From assembly GCA_020137815.1 (NCBI GenBank), contig CM035353.1, positions 6,398,298 to 6,458,297 of the forward strand: a stretch of DNA of 60,000 nt, in the 5' to 3' direction. Shown in pieces: positions 21,340 to 31,440 of the stretch (the first letter of the stretch is position 1; the number at the start of each line of letters is the position of its first letter). Under the pieces are notes generated by a model, which worked only from the letters and a program-made list of their open reading frames with translations, had not been told where the DNA came from and did not search any database. This stretch comes from Hormiphora californensis. Its lineage: Eukaryota > Ctenophora > Tentaculata > Cydippida > Pleurobrachiidae. The position numbers were made by a program, and so were the translations under genes.

Positions 21340-21800
21340 AAGTTGGATTGGATTGCCGAGATGGAATCCATATCCTAGCGGTCTGTTGAGGGTACTCAAC
21401 GTTTCAGGGAGTCATGAAGACTCGGTGGGGCCGAGTAAGCTCACGCTGCTCAGAACTCAACGAAGGTGGATGGTCTTTAATGTGATTGGGATCCATATCC
21501 TAACGGTTGGTTGAGAATGCTCAACGTTTCAAAGGATATATAGAAATTGGATAGGATTGCCGTAATGGAATCCATATCCTAACGGGATGTTGAGAATACT
21601 CAGCGAATCAGTGGGTATCCAAGACTCAGTGGGGTTGAGTAAGCTCACGCTGATCGGCGAGAGTGGATGGTGTTATGTGATTGGGATCCATATCCTAGCG
21701 GTTGGTTGAGAATGCTCAACGATTCAAAGGATAAATAGAAAATGGATAGGATTGCCGTAATGGAATCCATATCCTAACGATGTGTTGAGAGTAATCAACG
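21340..21800. repeat. Tandem repeats in the 3' UTR of the non-LTR element
   Basis: ATCCATATCCTAACGG (A/G variants) followed by TTGAGAATGCTCAACG occurs five times (about 21364, 21489, 21567, 21685, 21763). Two versions alternate, one preceded by GATTGCCGTAATGGA and one by GTGATTGGG, giving a higher-order period of about 200 bp; AGACTCAGTGGGGTTGAGTA marks the long unit. TTGAGAATGCTCAA is itself a small hairpin. The block lies directly after the ORF2 stop on the minus strand, as 3' UTR. Confidence 0.7.
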
Positions 21801-21802
21801 TT

Positions 21803-22500
21803 TCAGTGGGAATTGGTGGATGGACCCGTGTCTCTGATGAAATCCTGTCTTCTAGAGAAAGCTTTTTCGATGTAGATTGCGGTCTGGCGGACTGGTTCGA
21901 TAGTGTCATCGGCCGACGGTTTGAAAAGGTGTCTGAGTCTGACCACTACCAGCCGAGGGGAGGTACTTTTTGGTATACGGGCTCTTAGGTCCTCATAAAG
22001 GGGGCATTTCAGGAGGAAGTGGGGTTCGTCTTCGGTGATTCGGTCATAGTGGGGCAGTTCACTTAGGAGCTCAAGAGAGGCGATGTCGGATGTGTTGCAG
22101 TACGGGCACAGTCTCTCTTTTTCCAGTGAGAATCCACCCTTTCGATACTTTTCAAAACGTCCCCGCTCGATGTTGAGGCCATGAGAAGCCGACCTAATCT
22201 GAGCCACTCTCTTGGCTAGATTTCGCTCCAAAGACAAGTATGGTTCGGGTTCGAACTTGACTTTAACGCTATTGTAGAAGGATAGCTTCCTGTTAGACTC
22301 TCTGGATTCCTCCCAGCTATTCAAGAAGCTTTCAGTGGTGTGTTTTCGGACAAAGTTGATAATACTGGAATACCAAACCAGTTCTGACTGGGTTTGTTCT
22401 CGGAACGTGTATACCAAAAGTGGGGTACTGACATCTATGATGTGATCCATGGGGAAGTTTGCTGACATCTCTGCTGCCCGGTTGAAATACCTCAGGACTC
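21803..22500 (-). pseudogene. Non-LTR retrotransposon ORF2, C-terminal end only
   Basis: The minus-strand frame reads LLVYTFREQTQSELVWYSSI, LAKRVAQIRSASHGLNIERG, a cysteine pair in RLCPYCN, then EDEPHFLLKCPLYEDLRA. The pattern 'R...S.L.IE.GRY...C..C....ED..HFL..CP.Y..LR' is the post-RT C-terminal region common to CR1/L2-like non-LTR retrotransposons. The endonuclease and reverse transcriptase that should precede it are absent: sequence passes within about 50 bp from the end of ORF1 into this tail. The element is therefore internally deleted. Confidence 0.65.
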
Positions 22501-24828
22501 CAGGCTTCAGCGAATAAGCAAGGGGGGTCCGGCCTGAGTTCCATAATGCTTTTCTCCAGGAGGTATAGCTGCTGTTCGGAGACTTCAGTGGGGCTGGTAG
22601 GAACAGCTGATGTACCTGATGAGTCTTGATGTTGTTCTGAGGAGGACTCTTCTTCTTTTACAGGATCAAGAGATATGGGTAAGAGTCGGGGCTTGGTCTC
22701 ACATTCTTGTTCGCTTTCGCTAGTGGACTGGACGCACTCAGCTGTCAGGGTTTTGTTGAAGCTTGAGTGCCTTGATTTCTTTTTACCTCTTTTTCCTTTT
22801 TGTTTCTTTGGTCTTACTGGTGGGGCGTCATGTTGAAGAGTTTTCAACAACCAATAGTCCAAAAGAATTTTCCTGCGATCGAACACAATAGCACGTTTAA
22901 TGAATTTCACGTTGCCCAGTTCCAGTAGTGTGTTGATCTGGTGACTGTTAAGTTTGTTCACGACTTCGGTAGCCAGAGTTTCAGGGAGTGGGGCTTTTCC
23001 ATCGTATATCGACTGGAATTTGGTGGATATCAGAACTTTAATGCTTGAAGCGGCTGACTTGTTCGAAATTCCACATGCAGAACTCAGAACTTGGAGATCA
23101 GGGGTTTTGATCTTTTCCAGGATCAGTTTGGCGATCTCTTCCGGCACAAACCGACCAACTGGTCTGATATTTGCTATCGGCTCGGTGTCTACTTGGGTAT
23201 CGGCATTGTGAGAACTCTCTTCGGGATGAGGACTCTCTTCAGACTGGCCGGGTGGGGCCGTTTGGAGAGGAGTGTCAGGGATGAGGGGTTCTTCACGGTG
23301 GATGTCATCACAAGTAGGTGTAGGGGAGATGGTTAACTCATCACGGTTCCCTGTGTCAGGTAGCTGAGGTTCTGGAGGTTTCTCGGGGGGGTTCACAGAC
23401 TTCACATCGCAGCTGTTAACGTCGGTGGTTGGAGTTTGTGACTCAGTCACAGAGCCCGGGCCAGGGGGAACTTCAGTGGATGGTTCAGGGAGGTGATGTT
23501 CTTTGTAGGGGACATCATCATCAGCACCATCTCCAGCGGTAGGGGACTGGATGAATACTTCCGGCTGGCTAGTGTTATTTTCGTTAGCGGGCGATGGAGG
23601 TAATGGTGGCAATAGGTTAGTTGGGATCGCAAAGGAAGGGTCACGGAGGTCGCTGGGGGATGTAGGTTGAACATCATTCGATCCCTCTGGGAGTTTGATG
23701 AGGGAACTAGATGATTGGGCGACACTAGGGACACCAACAGTCGACGCACAAACTGCCATGGTAACCAGGGGTAGAGGACACCTTGGCATTTCCTGGAGGA
23801 GTAGGAGCAGGAGGCTTTATCGATGTTGCTGGGGGGAGAGGATTATCGAGCTTGACCGGGATCACCTGGAAGGAGCGTGATGCATCCTGATCAAGGTTGG
23901 GGGCTCGATAAAGGGTGATACTATTGCCTGGCACAACTTCAGTGGGTATGTGGACTACTGCAAAGGAGCCTAGAGGGACCTCCAGGATAAGGTTGTGAGT
24001 ACTGGAGGATTTAGTTCTAGGGAAAATCTGCAGGGTGTCGCGTCCACCAAAATGGAGAAGGCAGAAACCAGGTTCTTGGGGCTCTAGAGAGGGGGGTTCA
24101 TTTGAAGTGGCAGAGATGATACGAAGAGCATTCCACCCAGGGTTGGCTCCTTCAAAACGGGATGCGTGTTGTTCATTTAATGCGGAGAGCAACTGCCCAT
24201 ACACAGCATGAGAGTCGCCTACGACGATAGATTCGCATGAGCACGATTTCCTGTTAGTGCACGAGTGCCTGAGATCTTGCTTGAGAGCTGTTTCAAGCGT
24301 GCTCTTCTCATTGCCGTGTGGGAGCTCATTGGCGAGAAAGAGAACAGGGGATGAATTCTGAGGATGAACCACTAGGCCAGGTGACTTCACATAAACGCAC
24401 TTATATTTTCCAGCTTGAGAAACCGATTGTATAGATCTTTCGGCTGTCACTGAAGGCTCGGATAGCGTTCTACGTCTCTCGCCAAAAATGGGTGATTCAG
24501 AGGCCAAGTGGAGGTTGCCGTGTCTCTGATTCAGGTGGAACCATTCATTTTTACCCTTGGGGATGGAGAGAATATCATTGGGCTTCTTGGTCCGGTAGGG
24601 TGATGGTCGGTGGGATGAACGGTGCTGGACCCGAACTATTAACGAGGTTTCTGCTGTAACTGGATCGTCAACAATTGATAGATCGGAAATGTTGACGTCA
24701 GATATTTCGAGCAGGTTGGTGTCACTGCTGGTATCGGAGCGACCTACGGCAAGATTTAGGGCCGGGAGAAAGAAGCTGTTCAGTGTGGAAGAGAACGGAA
24801 AGCTCATTTCACCAGGGTTGCTTAGCAA
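22470..24828 (-). pseudogene. Non-LTR retrotransposon ORF1-like protein, one frameshift
   Basis: The first frame (24828-23725) begins MLSNPGEMSFPFSSTLNSFF. It has a central part with CSCESIVVGDSHAVYGQLLS, resembling the SGNH-like 'GDSH' start found in ORF1 proteins of some CR1-type elements, and a beta-rich part (QIFPRTKSSSTHNLILEVPL). The second frame (23789 down to about 22470) overlaps the first by 65 bases. It continues with a long Pro/Glu/Ser-rich disordered stretch, a helical segment (PEEIAKLILEKIKTPDLQVL) and a basic tract (RPKKQKGKRGKKKSRH). The switch needs one frameshift near 23760. Homology was judged by pattern only; ORF1 proteins evolve fast. Confidence 0.5.
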
Positions 24829-25240
24829 GTGGGGATCCGATTTGTTAAGTGCGTGTTCAAAAAAGTAAGGTCTAAATAGAATATTCTAAAATAACTCACA
24901 CAAACCGAACACGCACCAAACATTCCTTTTAATACTTAACAAACAACTCACGACCCGCAGTTCGTATTTTCTTCTTGGTTCCTTCTCTCTTCGTGCACCG
25001 GAGCCCGTCCCTGAGGGAGGGGTCGGTGTTGAGAAGGGGAAGTTCGATACAATGGGATGTATCAGGGGAAGGTGGGGAACTAAATTGGGTTCCCAAACGT
25101 ACCAAAGGGTGTGGGAGATGTCAGGGAACTTCTTCTTTAGTTCATGCGGGCCTGCCCTTAGGGGCTGTTTCAACATTCTACCTGTAACATCTCAAATTAA
25201 TTTGTTTAAAGTAGTGTTGAAAAGTTTGAAAGTTTGAAAG
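24829..25240 (-). other. Probable 5' UTR or flank of the non-LTR element
   Basis: An open frame at 24886-25176 has no recognisable domain and lies immediately upstream of the ORF1 start. Three copies of GAAAGTTT at 25220-25243 lead into the minisatellite. Confidence 0.3.
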
Positions 25241-25440
25241 TTTGATATATGAGCTGCACAAATGCTATATGAGCTGCACAAATGATATATGAGCTGCACA
25301 AATGATATATGAGCTGCACAAATGATATATGAGCTGCACAAATGCTATATGAGCTGCACAAATGATATATGAGCTGCACAAATGATATATGAGCTGCACA
25401 AATGATATATGAGCTGCACAAATGATATATGAGCTGCACA
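25241..25440. repeat. 20-bp minisatellite, 10 units
   Basis: Ten head-to-tail units of about AATGATATATGAGCTGCACA. Two units (2 and 6) read GCTATAT instead of GATATAT; the first is preceded by TTT instead of AAT. Units are otherwise identical. The array is open in more than one frame, so the ORFs it gives are not evidence for a gene. There is no spacer, so it is not a CRISPR array. Confidence 0.95.
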
Positions 25441-26485
25441 GTTTGGTGTGGTGGCATGGTGTTTTTAGCATTTTACTGGCCCACAGTTCAATTGGTTTGC
25501 CTCATTCAACAACAATATGACGACTCGAACAATTCTGATCATTACGTTGTTTAGTTAAACGTCAATTAAGGTATTACGATTAATTAATCATTTCTCATAT
25601 AAAGGGATAAATCATAGCTGTCTTCTCTGTTCCCTTTTCAAGACCTTGACACTAGGCCGATTACCTTTTGGTATCTCAAAATACTGATGTCTTCATAATC
25701 GTTATGGTTGTTGGTTCCTGAACCAATTATGTAATTTGGCCGGGGCGATTCTGCTGTAGCTTTGGTTTGAGTGCTTGTTTGGGGGGTTTGCCATTCTTGA
25801 ACCTGTTAGTTACAGCAACACTCTTACTCTTACCACCGGCACTCACAGCGCCCTTCTTGTCTGTCTTAGCCATTCTGCTATGGAGAAGAGATTTAAATAT
25901 TGACTTGAAAGTAGTACCACTAGAATTGAGAAAATGGAATGTAATAACGTTGCCTGGTGAGTATTAAAACAAGGAGAGAAATTAGCAGACATATATAACA
26001 ACAACAAAAATTATAACCATTTATATCAGTAATAAAAGATTTCAAGAACCTCTCAAAATATTAACACAACATTTTTTGATGTCGACTTCAAAGACTTCAC
26101 CCCCCCCCCCCCTATTTGAAGGTTGCCAACTTTTTTTGCTTAGAGATATCAGTCCCAATTGTTGTGCACATGTATTTTAAATTTAGAATCGGCATACGTT
26201 GTATCGGTAAATTGCCCCAGTATGCTGTTGTGCGTAATTTAATTTCATTAACATCATCATTTTGCAGGGTCGTTCCTCGTGTGAAGTGGCAATTTACTAG
26301 GCCCATTTTGCTCTCCGACGGCTGGCGCGGCCGCCGAACAGAATTATTGTAGAGAAATCACAGCGCGCGCGAAACAGCGCGGCGGTCAACCCTGAGCACC
26401 ACGCTTAAAAGTAGTTCACAACTTCGTTTCTTATCTTTTGTGTGCCCGGTCCTTTCCACCTTTGTCAGTATCTCGCTCTTTATTT
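25441..26485. other. No recognisable gene
   Basis: A C run of 14 lies at about 26099-26112 and a GCGCGC-rich patch at about 26320-26385. Short frames at 25767-25967 and 26112-26352 are unassigned. Confidence 0.35.
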
Positions 26486-26488
26486 TAG

Positions 26489-26865
26489 CTAACGGATGCC
26501 GAAACAGCTTTTTTCGAAATCCGAGTGATACCCCACGCCGTCCCCTTTTCTGTATCTAGTCACGAAGCAGGAGTTGGACTCAGTTCCTTGTTCCTCGTTG
26601 ATCCTCTCCATGATCAGCCTATCAATGTTGGGGAATTTTGTTATATAATCGGGTCCCCATTGGGTGCCAGGTCCACATTGGCCCACCCGTAAGGACACCC
26701 AGTGCTAGTTAGCCATGTATTCTTGCCAGCTAATCCACCGACTTCCCATTTCATCATCTCGAGGTCCTCACCAGAAACATATCTCCTGTAGCTCCAGTGT
26801 GTTTTAAACCTCTTCCCATAGTTTTACACGCTTCTTTTTGGTAAATTCCCACATATCTCACATGT
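26489..26865 (-). pseudogene. AlkB-like 2OG-Fe(II) dioxygenase fragment, frameshifted
   Basis: The minus strand at about 26795-26660 reads WSYRRYVSGEDLEMMKWE, then NTWLTSTGCPYGWANVDLAP. One frame over, 26670-26490 reads FPNIDRLIMERINEEQG, then SNSCFVTRYRKGDGVGYHSD. The spacing (YGW/YTY-like turn, helix 'L..I...I....G', then 'NS..V..YR.GDGVGYHSD') follows the AlkB fold. The HxD (H and D of YHSD) would be the iron ligands, and the Asn/Tyr/Arg of NSC..TRYR the 2OG-side residues. The distal His and Arg are not seen; the frame ends soon after. A CEICGN sequence precedes it, separated by a stop. AlkB enzymes demethylate nucleic acids. Here only a broken fragment remains, and I judged homology by pattern alone. 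Confidence 0.5.
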
Positions 26866-26869
26866 AAAT

Positions 26870-28110
26870 AAGTTCGCATTGTGCTCTTTCTTGTGCTATA
26901 ATTTAGCCCTTATTTTCATTGGCAAGATTGTAATATTTTTTTTTTGGGGGGAGAGCGCTCCCGTATTAAAACCTTGGTTCCGAGAGTACTCTGATGTACA
27001 TGATGATTACAATAATATACTCGTACATACAAATGAATATATAGTCATAATACTTATGGGGTTAATTACCTTCTGCCGTACCGCCGACCACATACATTGC
27101 ACGAAATGAGTTTACAATCGGGGTGCACCTCTTGTAGGTGCTTATCCGCCACCTTGATGTTGGTGCCCACAGAATCACATCTTGGGCTTGGGTAAACTGT
27201 CGTGGGTGGGGGAGGGGTGACTTGGTAGAATGAGATGAAGAATGAGTTGGTATACTCATATTTAGATTAGGAACACTAAACTTATTTGTAGAACTTACTG
27301 CTTCCTTCGGGGTATGGGGAGGATTATATTATAAATAATACAATCAGTCGTAAGACTTACTTTTTAATTCAAGTGTTCCTTCTCGCCTCGATTGTCTGTT
27401 AAATCGACCGAGAATAGGATCATAGGCTACATTGCCACACTCCTCTTAATATTTAACCCGCCATTCTTCCCAGGTATTTTTTATTTTTCTGTAACTCTTC
27501 TCCAATCTCCTTCCCTTTAGGAGGGAATTCTCGGTAATATTGGGAGGAACTAGCAGGTTCGGTTCCTGCTTGTCAGTCCTCTTCTCAACCCCGTTACTAG
27601 GCAACAGAACCACATTGCTGCAGTTGGTTCACCTGTAGTTGATAATATATCATAGCGTTATATATCATATATAGAAGATTTAATAATAATAATCTCCTGC
27701 AACATCTCATCCTCGCCAATATTTCATAGAGGATACTGAAATATGCGGGCCCTGATCCAGTTGGTTCTCCGGAGATGACTTTCGTCATATGGCGATAATA
27801 TTCCCCCTTCGTTTTAGCTACTTTGTCTGAATGGCCTTGGCCGACAAAGTAAGTTTATATTCCCTGTTCATCTGTTCTGCTATCAACCAGTCAAAGGAAC
27901 GAGATTGGCCGTACTATAAGGGTTCTAGGTTAGTTATGTCATCTTACGACATGAAACAGTGGCTATATTATCATTTTTTGTGTTATTGCTAATATGTACC
28001 TATTTATATGAGCCTGGTTGTAGTGGGCCTGCTTTTGGGCCTCGAAACTATCCCCCGTAATACAGTTCGTAATACAGTTCGTAATACAGTCGTTTTACTG
28101 ACATTTCAGG
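26870..28110. other. Mostly non-coding; zinc-finger-like minus-strand fragment at about 27075-27180
   Basis: On the minus strand near 27180-27075 one frame reads VADKHLQEVHPDCKLISCNV, then CGRRYGR, a possible C2H2/treble-clef piece. It has no convincing partner exons. The rest shows only short unassigned frames. Confidence 0.25.
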
Positions 28111-28116
28111 CCAGTT

Positions 28117-28627
28117 GTACCCCCCGTTCGAAAATTCAAAATTTGCCAACCAATTGGAAAGAAATGTCTCCCAGGATGCTGATTTTTTTTAACGAGAATG
28201 CTGATTTTTACAATTCAAAAATTTCATCTACATATTATGTGCTGAAAATTCTGCTGAAAATATAGGTGGTGCAGTGAATGTGAAAGACTGAAGAGTGAGA
28301 GAGAGAGATATCTGGGGATATTATGTGCTGGTTGTGTGTGACAGAGAGACAGAATATGCTGGGGAATGTTCCAGTTTTGCGTAATGCACCGACAACAGTT
28401 TTCAGCACGATTTTCAGCAGATTGGTTGAAATGGTCAGTTTTCAGCACGATTTTCAGCAGATTGGTTGAACTGGTCGCGCTGAAAAAGAGAGAGAGAGAG
28501 AGCCAATTCAATTGCAATGGTAATGTATGAATCTCTCTAATCTCCCCTTTCCCCCTCTAGACTGTTGTCGGTGCACTACGCACAACTGGCGCCAACCAAC
28601 ACATATTCTCCATCTCCCTCCCCTCTC

Positions 28628-28672
<45 letters not shown>

Positions 28673-28819
28673 CACACTGCTGCAGTACTGCAAGAATGTG
28701 ATTGAGAGGAATTTTCAGCACATTGGCGGACTAAAATGCTGAAAATTCTGCTTATTTTAGATCAGGATGCTGCCAGTTTAATACTATAGATAGGACCAAA
28801 ATTCGAACGGGGGTTGTAC
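28117..28819. mobile_element. Foldback/MITE-like element with CT microsatellite
   Basis: The ends carry GTACCCCCCGTTCGAA (left, 28117) and the imperfect inverse ending GGGGGTTGTAC (right, 28819). Internally, GCGTAATGCACCGACAACAG (28380-28400) is repeated inverted near 28562-28582, and GGTCAGTTTTCAGCACGATT-type units are repeated in tandem at about 28395-28475. A (CT)n tract of about 50 bp lies at 28629-28670, with a shorter GA tract near 28487-28502. No protein is encoded. Confidence 0.5.
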
Positions 28820-28883
28820 CTCCCTCTGTTCAAATATCAAAGTTAGTGTAGATTTAGTGTAGTTCTGGTGATGTCAACTGAGG

Positions 28884-29240
28884 TCATATCGGAATTGATG
28901 GCATCAACATCAGATTCAATATTAAAATTGTTTGTCTGGGTGCTGACTGCTGACCCCTCACAGGGGTTCGTACGCCGGTCGAAATGCAATTATCCGTGAA
29001 AACTTTTCCCCGTTCACACATGTAGGCTACAACCTCTTCCTCCACATTGTCGATGCAGGGTTTGAACATTAATGTGGATCAGTTTCTGCATCATTGTGTT
29101 GTTCCGTAATAATAATGACACTTCCCTTCTTATTAAGGGCCCGACCTCGGCAGTTCTGTCTACCGAACCTGCCTCCGCGATGCAGGCCAAATGTGCCAAC
29201 ACAAGTGACCCGAGCCGAACCGGTTTTCCATGGGTTTCCA
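28884..29240 (-). pseudogene. Unrecognised coding remnant
   Basis: One minus-strand frame (29241 to about 29060) reads GSLVLAHLACIAEAGSVDRT, then RREVSLLLRNNTMMQKL. A second (29069-28884) continues CIDNVEEEVVAYMCERGK. Joined by one frameshift they would give a plausible soluble protein segment. The family was not recognised. It lies directly upstream of the first copy of the duplicated exon (29246-29451). Confidence 0.25.
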
Positions 29241-29245
29241 TGGGT

Positions 29246-29451
29246 TTATACCTATGTAATGTACCAACTTTTGCAAGTGGGTTGAAGGTCGCATTAGAGG
29301 GTTTCTGAATCGGTTTAGTAAGGACATTTTCAATATCCTGTATTACGGAGGAAGTATCTTGGTCATCTTTACTCTCAGAGTTGACAGGGGGATAACAAGG
29401 GTAGCCGGCCAGGAGTCGAAGGCCGCCAGAATTTTGTCCATCACATTAGAA
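29246..29451 (-). pseudogene. Duplicated exon, copy 1 (broken)
   Basis: About 205 bp shared with 30216-30416 at roughly 85-90% identity by eye. In this copy small indels (for example around GGCCAGGAGTCG) break the frame that is open in the other copy. Confidence 0.6.
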
Positions 29452-30215
29452 GAAAGAATTATTTATCAGAGTAAAAACTAAACCACGTCTCCTGATTTAG
29501 AGATAAGTAAGCTCTCTCCGTAAAAGTGCCAATTTTACATACAGTTAAAACAAACCTCAGGTTTAAAAGATGTCATTAAAAAGTACGAATGTAAAACACT
29601 GTTGAACTGGTTCAATGTCAAATGCAATTAACACAAAATTATGAATGCAAAATAAAAGATGAAAAAAAGATGAATGTAAAATAAAAAGATGAAAAGATGA
29701 AATTGTAAAAGAAGGGACCAGAGTGAAAAAGTGCGAAAAATTAAGATTAAAAAGATCATATTCGATTGAAAGAAGAAACATTTAACATTTTATTATTTTA
29801 TCAAAACAGTATTTGTTTGAGTAATTGATAAGTAATCGCGGATAACTCTACCCTTATCAAAGATTTGGCAGGTCCCAAGTTAAGTGAACCGGTATATATA
29901 AGCTGAAGATAGAATTGGAAATGAACTTCAACATTTATAATAGAGTCATATAAGTAACTCTTCCCGCTCTCACACTATAAACATATAAATAAGTCATATA
30001 TAAAGAAGTTCCCCATACTCAGGCATGAGTATTTAATACTCTCAGTGTGGCCCTTTCAACACTGCGATGGGACCGTATGTTCCATGTAATCACATCCAGA
30101 TTACACAGCGTTATAAAGTTAATAAAAAGGGTCAGAATTATAAAATAAACTAGTCCTTGCTCATTTTTCTTCTCTTTTTGAGTGGCTGGGCTAAGGCCAA
30201 AAAGTTCGCCACCCT
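29452..30215. other. AT-rich, no recognisable gene
   Basis: An A-rich run of GATGAAAAGATG-like words at about 29640-29715 gives a low-complexity minus-strand frame. Nothing else was seen. Confidence 0.4.
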
Positions 30216-30416
30216 TTTACATATACCTATGTAATGTACCAACTTTTGCAAGTGGGCTGGAGATCGCATTAGAGGGTTCCTTAATCGGTTTAGTGAGGAC
30301 ATTTTCAATATCCTGTAATACAGAGGAAGTATCATCTTTACTCTCAGAGTTGACATGGGGGATAACAAGGGTAGCCGAAGTCGAAGGCCGCCAGAATTTT
30401 GTCCATCACATTAGAA
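30216..30416 (-). CDS. Duplicated exon, copy 2 (open)
   Basis: The minus-strand frame reads WTKFWRPSTSATLVIPHVNS, then ESKDDTSSVLQDIENVL, and ends TLHRYM plus TAA. It would be a terminal exon of about 64 codons. The same exon lies in broken form 970 bp upstream. I do not recognise the protein. Confidence 0.4.
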
Positions 30417-30564
30417 ATGGCCTTTGTTAAACATAAATTAAATAGAAATGGTTTAGTACTGTAGTTACTAGTTACAATGAGCAATCGTAACTGGAATATT
30501 AGCCAGTATTTTCAACGTAACACAAGCAAAGGATTGAAGTTGTACTTGTTAACTGCATTAACAC

Positions 30565-30745
30565 TGCAACAGCGTATATAGAGTAGACCCGGACTGAGAC
30601 GAAGAGGGAATACCAGGGGTTCTTTCCCTCGCTGTCTCCTTTGCTAAATAAATGGACGAGTTTCGTGTCCGAATGTAATATCGAATAATGAGGACACGTT
30701 ACTCTTGATAAAATCTGTTTTCCGAACTGTTGCTAATCTCACTGA
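30565..30745. repeat. Dispersed repeat, copy 2 (related to 20080-20315)
   Basis: See the copy at 20080-20315. Shared words include GAGGGAATACC, GGGGTTCTTTC and CCGAAACTAAAACC-like ends. Confidence 0.5.
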
Positions 30746-30860
30746 AACTAAGGCCGAAACTAAAACCGTGATCCTGAGAAAAAGGATGAAATAGCAGAAC
30801 GGAGTGCTCGGCGCTGCAGTGCAGCAGAGATTGACAAATCGTGTGCCCTCCGCCCAATAC

Positions 30861-30907
30861 TAAAGTCGGATTTTTTGAAGTTGTCAACTTCAAAAAATCC
30901 GACTTTA
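30861..30907. repeat. Perfect 47-bp palindrome made of two TIRs
   Basis: Arms of 23 bp (TAAAGTCGGATTTTTTGAAG + TTG) are joined by a single base. Apart from one variable base, the arm is the terminal repeat of the element at 1865-2091. It looks like that element with its whole interior removed. Confidence 0.85.
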
Positions 30908-31131
30908 CATATATTGAATGATTTATTTATCAGAGTGAAAACTAAACCACGTCCCATGATTTGGAGATACTAGTCGATCCTGCCCGTCCTACGGACGGGT
31001 TGTTGATTGTGTGTGTGAGTGTGATCGTTAGTGTCATTGAAAGTCATAATTGTGATCACAAATTAAAAAAAACCTTATCTTTGCTTAGAAATAAATATTA
31101 AAACACAAATGAAATCTAGAAACACATGAAA

Positions 31132-31440
31132 CTACAAAACCTCTTTAAATACCACATTGTTTGTGTATCCTTTAGCTTTGGTATTCCCAACCAAGACCTT
31201 TAGTTGGTCACCATCCCCGACCCGACTTTGCACCACGTAGAGCTGGCCATGAGAAAAGAGGTTATGGGCATCTTCAGCAGTTTGTCCTGGTAGTTGTGCT
31301 CGAGAATAGTCGCTACTCAAGTCGTCCCTGAATTTTTCCCAAAGTTGGGGAATGTTTCCCGGGCGGTTAAACATGAGAAGATTCACAAAAAAGTCCCGGA
31401 GGTTGTTTCCTGTTTGTACAGATGCTACCTCTGTTAGCAT
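31132..31440 (-). pseudogene. Helitron-type PIF1-like helicase, C-terminal fragment
   Basis: A 102-codon open frame reads NNLRDFFVNLLMFNRPGNIP, then LWEKFRDDLSSDY, then LFSHGQLYVVQSRVGDGDQL and KVLVGNTK. The 'N.LLFN.P....LWE.F...LS.DY' segment precedes the ATPase region in Helitron RepHel proteins, and 'SHGQLYV..SR' is motif VI near their C-terminus. Here the two are only about 30 residues apart, so the intervening helicase motifs (Walker A and B and the others) are deleted. In Helitrons this helicase unwinds DNA for rolling-circle transposition. The Rep nuclease is absent from the window and no Helitron ends were located. Confidence 0.7.

Noticed and set aside
25241-25440. Regular 20-bp repeats that might suggest a CRISPR array
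   Set aside because: Units are directly contiguous with no spacers, and the DNA is eukaryotic; it is a minisatellite.
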